NCBI GenBank assembly: GCA_018894495.1
Contig: JAHIOY010000114.1
Coordinates: 1-8,200 of the forward strand
DNA from: Patescibacteria group bacterium
GTDB taxonomy: Bacteria > Patescibacteriota > Minisyncoccia > Minisyncoccales > JAHIOY01
Direction of reading: 5' to 3'
Length of the DNA: 8,200 nucleotides
Below are positions 1-4,344 of this stretch, piece by piece. Made by a program: the position numbers and the translations under genes. Position 1 is the stretch's first letter, and each line of letters begins with the position of its first letter. A model generated the notes under the pieces. It worked only from the letters and a program-made list of their open reading frames with translations. It was not told where the DNA came from and made no database searches.

Positions 1-520
1 CAACTTTCCGTACGATAGCTTCCTGTATTTTTTCTTCTGATAAAATTCTCATTCGCCCATCCCAAATTCTAAAAGATTGGCTGGGCGAAAAATAAATTTC
101 TTTTCCATCGGTTTTAACAATATCCGGCTCGTCAACGCCCGGAACCTGAACCGTTGTTTCGGAAACTCTTTCTGGGGCAGCGAGACCTCCTCCCATTCCT
201 TCTTTTGCTGCCGGAGAAAGAGGAACAGGCATTATTCCTTCTCTTGAAAAAGCGCCTCCAATAGAAATTTCGGTTTCAAGTTTTGCCTCTTCCAAATATG
301 TTTTAAATTCCTCAACAGAAGCAAATTTTTTTATGTCCTTTGTTTCTGAAAATGAAACAGGGACTATTGGCGGTTTAATTATTTTAGGGAAAAGAGCGAC
401 AAATTGATATTTTAAATTTTCATATCTTAGAGAGATGACTAAAACGGCCGCTAAAAAAACGCTGATTATGAGCAATATCCCTAATACACTATTAACCCGC
501 TTTGTAAAAAGATTTTTCAT
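1..520 (-). CDS. Membrane-anchored beta-propeller protein (N-terminal part)
   Basis: The frame starts at ATG 520 and runs off the left edge, giving 173 codons of the N-terminus. Residues about 12-32 form one hydrophobic helix after a short basic stretch (K-R), which fits an uncleaved signal anchor. A low-complexity stretch with a GMGGG run (about 108-113) follows. Residues 124-139 read VQVPGVDEPDIVKTDG, the typical entry motif of secreted C-terminal beta-propeller proteins (Beta_propel family, usually VxGVDEADIVKTDG), and YFS comes soon after as the first blade begins. The blades themselves lie outside the window. The likely location is the outer face of the membrane; the function is unknown. 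The start codon is 31 nt downstream of the mltG stop, so the two are probably co-transcribed. No clear Shine-Dalgarno is seen because a palindromic repeat fills the gap. Family assignment rests on the motif plus the anchor. Confidence 0.8.
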   Translation of the reverse strand, partial: MKNLFTKRVNSVLGILLIISVFLAAVLVISLRYENLKYQFVALFPKIIKPPIVPVSFSETKDIKKFASVEEFKTYLEEAKLETEISIGGAFSREGIMPVPLSPAAKEGMGGGLAAPERVSETTVQVPGVDEPDIVKTDGKEIYFSPSQSFRIWDGRMRILSEEKIQEAIVRKV

Positions 521-554
521 AGTCTAAAAATCAAGATTGATTTTTAACGAATTA
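521..554. repeat. Palindromic repeat, TAAAAATCAA family, copy A
   Basis: 10-bp perfect arms TAAAAATCAA (525-534) and TTGATTTTTA (537-546), framed by AGTC on the left and ACGAATTA on the right. The element fills the whole gap between the mltG stop and the next ATG. A second copy with the same arms and the same AGTC and ACG(C)AATTA flanks lies at 4257-4293, so this is a dispersed repeat and not a chance hairpin. Confidence 0.75.
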
Positions 555-1646
555 TTTTAAATATTTTGTTTTGGCGGAATTGTGCTCTTTTAAGGTTTTG
601 CTAAAAATGGTTTTTCCTTCCGGGGTAGAAAGATAATACCAATAATCGCTAATTTTAGGATATACCGCGGCTCCAATTGAGTCAAGCCCGGGGTTAGAAA
701 TGGGACCCTTTGGCAGTCCCAGATATTTATAGGTATTGTAAGGCGAGTCAATTTGGAGTTCGTCTAAAGAGATTTTAGTTGTTTTCTTGCCAGTAATATA
801 AATGATAGTGGCGTCAACCTGCAAGGGCATTTTGTTTTTCAGCCGCTTCCATAAAATTCCGGAGACCAATTTTTTGTCTTCGGAGGTTCTGACTTCTTTT
901 TCAATTAAAGAAGCGATGATAATTATTTCAAAAATTGTTTTTTTCTGCCCTTTAATTTCTTTTCTTAAGTCAGGAGTAAGTTTTTTGCCAAAATTATCCA
1001 ACATTTTCCTAACAATCATTTCCAATCTCTTTGATAACACGTTTTCTACGATCGTAGAAAACGTGTTATTGTCGAGAAAATAAGTGTCGGGGAAAAGATA
1101 ACCTTCCAAACCCACATTTTTGGGTTTATCTTTCAAAAAATCATATTTCTGGCTAAAATCCTTTGGTTCGGGTAAATCGGTTGCTTTTGAATAATCAATG
1201 GCTGGAAAACCGACTAATTCCCAAAGTTCTTCGGCCTGAAACATTCCTTTATTTTCAAAATAAAAACCGATATCTCTCAAATTCCAGCCCTCAATAATGG
1301 TAATTTTTTCTTTGATAGTATCGCCAGAAACAATTTTTTCTGTGATTTCAGGAATGGTCAGCGAAGGAGACAATAAATACTCTCCGGCTTGAAGATTTCT
1401 TATTTTGCTTTTTGAAATTACATATATTTCAAAAAAGATTTTATTTTTAATTAAGTCCTCTTTCCGCAGATTTTCAGCGACTTGAAAAAGATTTTCTCCT
1501 TTTTTAAACGAAAATAACTTCTCTTGACTGGACTGAGAACTTTTTGGCAGGTAAATTCCCTGCCAAGCCCAATGCCCAACCCAAAAAACAATCAAAAAAC
1601 AAACCAAAAAAATAACCAAAATTAAAATTAAAAGATTTTTTTTCAT
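552..1646 (-). CDS. mltG: Endolytic murein transglycosylase MltG (YceG family)
   Basis: Inner-membrane lytic transglycosylase that cuts nascent peptidoglycan glycan strands and so sets their length. Residues 1-25 are a short basic start plus one transmembrane helix. A LysM-like subdomain occupies about 45-77, and the YceG catalytic domain runs from about 110 to the end. Visible family signatures are EGYLFPDTYF (181-190), IASLIEKEV with the catalytic Glu at 249 (equivalent to E. coli E218), MPLQVDATIIY, SPYNTYKYLGLPKGPISNPG (301-320) and AAVYP. The length (364 aa) is normal. Oddity: between YFL and LEMIVRKMLDNF there is an extra stretch, NNTFSTIVENVL (193-204), encoded by a 36-bp perfect palindrome; the conserved blocks on both sides are intact. 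The gene is third in an apparent def-pcm-mltG-propeller operon, 36 nt after the PCMT stop. ATG 1646 is chosen because it directly precedes the membrane anchor. Confidence 0.95.
   Translation of the reverse strand: MKKNLLILILVIFLVCFLIVFWVGHWAWQGIYLPKSSQSSQEKLFSFKKGENLFQVAENLRKEDLIKNKIFFEIYVISKSKIRNLQAGEYLLSPSLTIPEITEKIVSGDTIKEKITIIEGWNLRDIGFYFENKGMFQAEELWELVGFPAIDYSKATDLPEPKDFSQKYDFLKDKPKNVGLEGYLFPDTYFLDNNTFSTIVENVLSKRLEMIVRKMLDNFGKKLTPDLRKEIKGQKKTIFEIIIIASLIEKEVRTSEDKKLVSGILWKRLKNKMPLQVDATIIYITGKKTTKISLDELQIDSPYNTYKYLGLPKGPISNPGLDSIGAAVYPKISDYWYYLSTPEGKTIFSKTLKEHNSAKTKYLK
1034..1069. repeat. 36-bp perfect palindrome inside mltG
   Basis: ATAACACGTTTTCTACGA (1034-1051) is followed immediately by its exact reverse complement (1052-1069), with no spacer. 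It adds 12 in-phase codons to mltG, and because of the phase both strands encode the same peptide, NTFSTIVENVL. It behaves like an in-frame palindromic insertion comparable in style to Rickettsia palindromic elements. Confidence 0.9.
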
Positions 1647-1682
1647 TTCAAATTATAGTGATTTACGAAATCAATAGATTGA

Positions 1683-2399
1683 TTATTTAGTGATGAGGGG
1701 GACAAATGTAAAGCCCGGATATTCAATTTCTTCAAATTCGGCTGCCTCGCCCTCCGTAGATTTAGCGAAGGAGGGCGATTTTTTAATAAATAGCCAAATT
1801 GAGGTTCCAATGGGCGTGACGATTCTTCCGCCGATTTTTATCTGCTCTTTCCAAGCCGACGGAATCTCTGCGGCCGAAGCCGAAGCTAAAATTCTGTCAA
1901 AGGGCGCTTCTTTCTCATACCCCTTTGAGCCATCGGTACAAATAAATTCCACAATCCCCTCTTTTATCCCCGCACCAGAACTTTCGGTTCGGTACGGGGC
2001 AAGAAAATCATATTTAGCAACATTTTTCTCCCCAAACTCTTTTAATTCCGGAATGACCTCAATGGCTATCACTCGTCCTTTTTTATTTTTAATTTTTAAT
2101 TTTTTATTTCCGCTTTGCTGGTTGACGATTTCAGCCAGCAAAGCGGTTGTCCATCCTGACCCGGAACCGACATCCAAAATCTTATCTCCTTTTTCCGGAG
2201 ACAATTGTTCTAACATAAAAGCCACCACCAAGGGCTGAGAAATTGTCTGACCATATCCAATCGGCAGGGCTTCGTTTAACTCTGCCAAATCTTTCATTCC
2301 CTCTGGTAAAAAATCCGCTCTTTTGATTTTTCTGAAGGCATCAATTATGGCCGATGTCTTTAGCCACCCTTCTCTGATTAAAGAATCAATTAAATCCAT
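1683..2399 (-). CDS. pcm: Protein-L-isoaspartate O-methyltransferase family protein
   Basis: S-adenosylmethionine-dependent methyltransferase of the PCMT family, which repairs isoaspartyl residues in damaged proteins. The family entry motif GYGQTISQPLVVAFM is at 48-62, SAM motif I LDVGSGSGWTTALLAE at 75-90, the acidic post-I strand IAIEVIPEL at 111-119, TDGSKGYEKEAPFDRILASA at 155-174 and GGRIVTPIG at 190-198. The usual family length is about 205-215 aa; this one has 238. The excess is three insertions in loops: about 93-107 (NQQSGN plus a Lys-rich run), 133-144 (LAPYRTESSGAG) and 209-219 (PSFAKSTEGEA). Each coincides with a palindrome or simple repeat in the DNA. Removing them restores a continuous PCMT-like sequence. 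The start ATG 2399 gives the usual N-terminal length. It lies 27 nt after def and 36 nt before mltG, so it is probably in the same transcript. The true substrate cannot be read from sequence. Confidence 0.9.
   Translation of the reverse strand: MDLIDSLIREGWLKTSAIIDAFRKIKRADFLPEGMKDLAELNEALPIGYGQTISQPLVVAFMLEQLSPEKGDKILDVGSGSGWTTALLAEIVNQQSGNKKLKIKNKKGRVIAIEVIPELKEFGEKNVAKYDFLAPYRTESSGAGIKEGIVEFICTDGSKGYEKEAPFDRILASASAAEIPSAWKEQIKIGGRIVTPIGTSIWLFIKKSPSFAKSTEGEAAEFEEIEYPGFTFVPLITK
1747..1778. repeat. Palindromic insertion in the PCMT gene (third insertion)
   Basis: 9-bp perfect arms TCGCCCTCC (1747-1755) and GGAGGGCGA (1770-1778) around a 14-nt loop. It encodes SPSFAKSTEGE, which lies between conserved segments of the methyltransferase and is absent from the expected family layout. 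The CCCTCC/GGAGGG arms resemble those of the trmD element at 4425-4459. Confidence 0.75.
1968..1999. repeat. GC-rich palindrome, CCCCGCACC family, copy 1 (inside the PCMT gene)
   Basis: Left arm CCCCGCACC (1968-1976), a bulged A, then GAAC; right arm GTTC followed by GGTACGGGG (1987-1999). There is one mismatch. The same architecture, including the bulged A, recurs at 3017-3046. In the PCMT gene it adds the 12 residues LAPYRTESSGAG in frame. Confidence 0.8.
2078..2110. repeat. A/T heptamer-like simple repeat inside the PCMT gene
   Basis: Successive units close to TTTTTAA, read on the plus strand, encode the Lys-rich run NKKLKIKNKK on the minus strand. It joins directly to the inverted repeat at 2110-2146, and together they make up the first insertion of the PCMT protein. 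A comparable heptamer array occurs in trmD at 4807-4839. Confidence 0.6.
2110..2146. repeat. 12-bp inverted repeat in the PCMT gene
   Basis: CCGCTTTGCTGG (2110-2121) and CCAGCAAAGCGG (2135-2146) are perfect 12-bp arms with a 13-nt loop. On the coding strand the first arm encodes the native TALLA helix after SAM motif I, while the second arm lies in inserted sequence (NQQSGN). The insertion therefore contains an inverted copy of neighbouring native sequence. Confidence 0.8.
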
Positions 2400-2408
2400 A
2401 CGAAATTT

Positions 2409-2427
2409 ACCGAGACCCGACCTCGGT
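2409..2427. repeat. Hairpin at the def-PCMT gene junction (1)
   Basis: Arms ACCGAG (2409-2414) and CTCGGT (2422-2427) around ACCCGAC. It occupies most of the 27-nt gap between def and the PCMT gene and reaches the first base of the def stop codon. There is no T-run on the minus strand, so it is not a typical terminator. It is adjacent to a second hairpin at 2435-2453. Confidence 0.6.
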
Positions 2428-2975
2428 CAGTTTGACACAGGTCCGACCTGTGTAAATTTTGAGGTTTTTCTAATTTTCCATCTTTGCCAAAAACTGATTC
2501 TATCAATGATTAAAATTCCATCTAAGTGGTCAGTTTCGTGCTGGATTATTCTGGAAAGAATTACTCCGGTCGGATACCGCTCATTTACCGGACTTTTTGA
2601 AAGAAGTTCTTTTGTTTCAAAACGAATTTTCTTTCCATTAATGTCTAATGCCCCTACTTCCACAAATTTCGGTCTTTTTATTTTTAAATATAGCCCTGGG
2701 AAACTTAAACAACCCTCTTCTCCCAATTCCGTTTCTTTACTCTTTCGTAAAATTTTAGGATTGATAAAAACAAGCGGGTCCTTTTGAGTTGCCGCCACGA
2801 TTATTCTCTTTGAAACCCCGACCTGAGGCGCGGCTAAGCCAATTCCATTATTTTTGAGCATTGTCTCTATCATCTCCTCAATCAATTTCTTGATTTCCGG
2901 AGTCACTTCTTTCACTTCTTCAGATTTTTTTCTCAGAATTGGCTCAGGATATTTTTTTATTGGAAGAATTGTCAT
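2427..2975 (-). CDS. def: Peptide deformylase
   Basis: Metal-dependent hydrolase that removes the formyl group from the N-terminal Met of new proteins. All three family motifs are present: GIGLAAPQVG (44-53), EGCLS (87-91, Cys89 metal ligand) and QHETDH (145-150, His146 and His150 ligands, catalytic Glu147). The frame is open further upstream to 3071, but that stretch is translated GC-rich palindromic DNA. ATG 2975 gives the canonical start MTILPIKKYPEPILRKKSEE, so it is preferred. Length is 182 aa. Two oddities are seen: an insertion about 124-138 (SKSPVNERYPTG) between the strand after motif II and the motif III helix, coinciding with an inverted repeat at 2565-2592, and a C-terminal tail, FTQVGPVSN, encoded by a palindrome. 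It follows tRNA-Trp and rpmG and leads the pcm-mltG group. Confidence 0.95.
   Translation of the reverse strand: MTILPIKKYPEPILRKKSEEVKEVTPEIKKLIEEMIETMLKNNGIGLAAPQVGVSKRIIVAATQKDPLVFINPKILRKSKETELGEEGCLSFPGLYLKIKRPKFVEVGALDINGKKIRFETKELLSKSPVNERYPTGVILSRIIQHETDHLDGILIIDRISFWQRWKIRKTSKFTQVGPVSN
2435..2453. repeat. Hairpin forming the 3' end of def (2)
   Basis: 8-bp perfect arms ACACAGGT (2435-2442) and ACCTGTGT (2446-2453) with a CCG loop. It encodes the last residues of deformylase (TQVGPV), so the current C-terminus of the protein derives from the element. Confidence 0.75.
2565..2592. repeat. Short inverted repeat in the def insertion
   Basis: Arms TCCGGT (2565-2570) and ACCGGA (2587-2592), with a nested CGGT/ACCG pair at 2567-2579. 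It coincides with the extra residues SPVNERYPTG of deformylase. The arms are short, so the call relies mainly on the protein-level insertion. Confidence 0.5.
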
Positions 2976-3016
2976 TGTTGGCTTCGGCGAGGCGAAGGCG
3001 GGGATGCCAGGATTCG

Positions 3017-3046
3017 CCCCGCACCAGAGCAAAGCTCGGTGCGGGG
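3017..3046. repeat. GC-rich palindrome, CCCCGCACC family, copy 2 (upstream of def)
   Basis: CCCCGCACC (3017-3025), bulged A, GAGC, loop AAA, GCTC, GGTGCGGGG (3038-3046). This is a 13-bp stem with one bulge, the strongest hairpin of its neighbourhood. It matches the copy at 1968-1999 in arms and bulge. It lies between tRNA-Trp and the def start, in a GC-rich leader (2976-3070) that also holds smaller CTTCGGC/CGAAG-type inverted repeats. It could act as a processing or stability element of the def mRNA. Confidence 0.8.
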
Positions 3047-3084
3047 TTTCGGCCGCCTTCGGCGTCCTCAAAACCTTTTCTAGG

Positions 3085-3155
3085 CGGGGACACCCTGATT
3101 CGAACAGGGATCAATGGTTTTGGAGACCATTATTCTACCGTTGAAATATGCCCCC
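3085..3155 (-). tRNA. tRNA-Trp (anticodon CCA)
   Basis: Acceptor GGGGGCA (3155-3149) pairs with TGTCCCC (one G-U), discriminator G73. The D-arm is short (TTC/GAA). The anticodon arm is ATGGT-CTCCAAA-ACCAT with anticodon CCA, and the T-arm is CCCTG-TTCGAAT-CAGGG. The 3' CCA is not encoded (CCT follows). G73 fits tryptophan identity. It begins 4 nt after the rpmG stop; an rpmG-tRNA-Trp pair is a common bacterial arrangement upstream of secE, but here def follows. Confidence 0.93.
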
Positions 3156-3159
3156 AAAT

Positions 3160-3321
3160 TTATTTCTTCACTTCCTTGTGCGCCGTATGCTTCCTGCACC
3201 AATTGCAGAATTTTTTCAATGCCAACTTCTTCTCAACAACTCCCTTTGATTTGCGAGTATAATAATTTATTCTTTTGCAGACCGCGCACTGAAGTTTTAC
3301 GAATGGTTTCTTTTTTGCCAT
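3160..3321 (-). CDS. rpmG: 50S ribosomal protein L33 (zinc-binding type)
   Basis: A 53-residue basic protein starting MAKKKPFVKLQCAVCKRINY, with CxxC pairs at 12-15 and 39-42 that would bind one zinc. Sequence and length are those of bacterial L33, a component of the large ribosomal subunit near the E site. The gene is packed between tRNA genes: its ATG is only 3 nt after the discriminator base of the interrupted Gly-like tRNA, and its stop is 4 nt before tRNA-Trp. Once both tRNAs are cut out, the mRNA would have almost no leader, so translation either happens before processing or is leaderless. No Shine-Dalgarno is possible outside the tRNA sequence. Confidence 0.95.
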   Translation of the reverse strand: MAKKKPFVKLQCAVCKRINYYTRKSKGVVEKKLALKKFCNWCRKHTAHKEVKK

Positions 3322-3354
3322 ATGAGCCGGAGACGAGAATCGAACTCGTGCTTT

Positions 3355-3366
3355 CCCCGCCCTTTA
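3355..3366 (-). repeat. 3' arm of the 12-bp stem flanking the nested tRNA-Thr
   Basis: On the minus strand this reads TAAAGGGCGGGG, the exact complement of CCCCGCCCTTTA at 3455-3444. The pairing joins the two halves of the outer tRNA across the inner one. Only the outer 5 bp correspond to a normal anticodon stem. Confidence 0.85.
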
Positions 3367-3370
3367 AACA

Positions 3371-3442
3371 AGCCGATGAACGGGATTGAACCGTTGACCT
3401 TTTGCTTACCATGCAAATGCTCTACCACTGAGCTACATCGGC
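3371..3442 (-). tRNA. tRNA-Thr (anticodon GGT), nested inside another tRNA
   Basis: Acceptor GCCGATG (3442-3436) pairs with CATCGGC (3378-3372), discriminator T. The D-arm is GCTC-AGTGGTA-GAGC, the anticodon arm TTTGC-ATGGTAA-GCAAA with anticodon GGT, the variable region AGGTC, and the T-arm AACGG-TTCAATC-CCGTT. It is a canonical, complete tRNA reading ACC/ACU. CCA is not encoded. Excision by RNase P and the 3' processing enzymes would cut the surrounding Gly-like tRNA into two halves. Confidence 0.93.
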
Positions 3443-3443
3443 A

Positions 3444-3455
3444 TAAAGGGCGGGG
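3444..3455 (-). repeat. 5' arm of the 12-bp stem flanking the nested tRNA-Thr
   Basis: CCCCGCCCTTTA on the minus strand. It ends one base before the 5' end of the inner tRNA-Thr and is complementary over its full length to the arm at 3366-3355. Confidence 0.85.
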
Positions 3456-3482
3456 TGTTTTGCCACTAAACTACTCCGGCAT

Positions 3483-4064
3483 TTAAGAACATCGAGTTAA
3501 CGCGTTTTTGCACCATAATAATCTTAATATCTTTGGATCAGAATTAGGAAGCACTAAATTAAATTTATTTTTCTTGCCTCCCTCACCCAAAAATAACCCA
3601 ATTCCTAAATTAAAAAGTTCTATATCTTTTCTTGTTTTTAATTTCTTGATTTTGAAGGGATCTCCATTAGGATTATATTTGATGTAATTAGCCGCGCTTC
3701 GAGATCGGCGGGGCATATTAAATTTTCGCATCCAATAGACAACTTTTCCGTGCTTCCAATCAATCTTGTCAGAAATTTCTTGCATTGACAAACCTTTTTG
3801 ATATAAACTTATTATCTCTTTTTTTGCTTGAAGAGAAATACCACCTCGTTTTGGATTATTTACTTGTGCTGCACATTTACACGAACAGAACTTTTTAGGG
3901 TCAGCTGGCTCTGCTTCAAACCATTTTCCACAATTCGGGTTAGCACATTGTCTTTTTTCTCGTTTGCGGAAAAAATCATAAATCCCCATTTGCCAATTCT
4001 GTTTAGTAATTTCGGCTTGTCTTTCTTTATATGCTACTGAACTATAAAATTCAATCTTCCCCAT
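3483..4064 (-). pseudogene. Zinc-finger/HTH/LAGLIDADG-like protein, C-terminally truncated
   Basis: A 193-codon frame, MGKIEFYSSVAYKERQ onward. Cysteines at 40, 45, 60, 62 and 64 suggest a small zinc-binding knuckle. Residues about 80-115 look like a helix-turn-helix (EIISLYQKGLSMQEISDKI). Then comes NPNGDPFKIKK, and IELFNLGIGLFLGEGGK (148-164) resembles the first LAGLIDADG helix of homing-endonuclease-like proteins. My recollection of such CPR proteins is that they continue well beyond the NSDPKIL segment, but here the sequence turns into WCKNALTRCS and stops 2 nt before the interrupted tRNA. That suggests loss of the C-terminal half. It sits between tRNA-Tyr and the Gly-like tRNA, a typical place for an element that targets tRNA genes. 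ATG 4064 has no clear Shine-Dalgarno. Function not established; the endonuclease idea is inference. Confidence 0.6.
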
Positions 4065-4083
4065 AATTTTTTAATTTCAAGTT

Positions 4084-4108
4084 TTTAGAAAACTAAAAGT
4101 TTTCTAAA
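4084..4108. repeat. 11-bp perfect hairpin between tRNA-Tyr and the truncated gene
   Basis: TTTAGAAAACT (4084-4094), loop AAA, AGTTTTCTAAA (4098-4108). It lies 30 nt downstream of the tRNA-Tyr 3' end and 20 nt before the next ATG on the minus strand. It is A/T-rich and has no following T-run on the minus strand, so it is more likely an attenuating or processing hairpin or another palindromic repeat than a strong terminator. Confidence 0.65.
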
Positions 4109-4138
4109 CAATGATTTTTTATTTTTTATTTTTTTATG

Positions 4139-4221
4139 TGGGTGGTGAGGGACTCGAACCCCCGAAGTCCAGAGGACGCGACGTTTACAGCGTCGAGCAA
4201 TTGCCACTATGCGAACCACCC
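4139..4221 (-). tRNA. tRNA-Tyr (anticodon GTA)
   Basis: Class II tRNA of 83 nt. Acceptor GGGTGGT (4221-4215) pairs with ACCACCC, discriminator A73. The anticodon arm is CGACG-CTGTAAA-CGTCG with anticodon GTA. The long variable arm has a GTCC-TCT-GGAC stem, as in bacterial tRNA-Tyr, and the T-loop is TTCGAGT. CCA is not encoded. It lies downstream of trmD and opens the tRNA cluster. Confidence 0.95.
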
Positions 4222-4239
4222 AATTAAATTCATTTTTGC

Positions 4240-4333
4240 ATTACTAATTGCTTCGCAGTCTAAAAATCAATCTTTTGATTTTTAACGCAATTAGTAGATT
4301 AAAATTACTAATTGCTTCGCAATTAGTAGATTA
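4240..4333. repeat. Composite of nested palindromes between trmD and tRNA-Tyr
   Basis: A simple palindrome TACTAATTGC-TTC-GCAATTAGTA occupies 4306-4328. A second copy of the same arms, at 4242-4251 and 4287-4296, has a further element between them: AGTC, TAAAAATCAA (4261-4270), TCTT, TTGATTTTTA (4275-4284), ACGC. The inner one is copy B of the element at 521-554. The 18-nt string ATTACTAATTGCTTCGCA is repeated at 4240 and 4304, and GCAATTAGTAGATTA at 4287 and 4319. On the minus strand the first hairpin is followed by ATTTTAAT, so it might weakly terminate trmD transcripts. No gene is seen in 4222-4344. Confidence 0.8.
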
Positions 4334-4344
4334 GCATAAAATAG

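Larger units (their letters stand above)
3325..3480 (-). tRNA. Interrupted Gly-like tRNA with tRNA-Thr nested in its anticodon arm
   Basis: 5' part (3480-3443): acceptor GCCGGAG, D-arm GTTT-AGTGGCA-AAAC, then CCCCG followed by CCCTTTA. 3' part (3370-3325): TTTAAAGGG leading into CGGGG, variable AAAGC, T-arm ACGAG-TTCGATT-CTCGT, acceptor CTCCGGC, discriminator T. The two acceptor strands pair perfectly, so these are two ends of one tRNA. Between the anticodon-stem strands sits a complete tRNA-Thr (3442-3371). The stem continues past the normal 5 bp to 12 perfect bp, and no 7-nt loop with U33 and an anticodon can be read. Gly is suggested by G1-C72, C2-G71, U73, the D-arm style and the Tyr-Gly-Thr order known from other bacteria. 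It may be a decayed tRNA or a split-type tRNA; no CCA is encoded. Confidence 0.75.

Noticed and set aside
1650..1684. Promoter for mltG from the TATAAT-like string before its ATG
   Set aside because: No -35 at proper spacing, and the box is 7 nt from the ATG; operon transcription from upstream is simpler. The AATCAAT/ATTGATT hairpin here is too short to call.
2976..3071. N-terminal extension of def as coding sequence
   Set aside because: The extra 32 codons are translated GC-rich palindromic DNA and overlap no known deformylase sequence; ATG 2975 gives the canonical N-terminus.
3325..3480. A group I intron in the tRNA anticodon loop
   Set aside because: The interrupting segment is under 90 nt and is accounted for by a full tRNA-Thr plus complementary arms; there is no room for a group I core.
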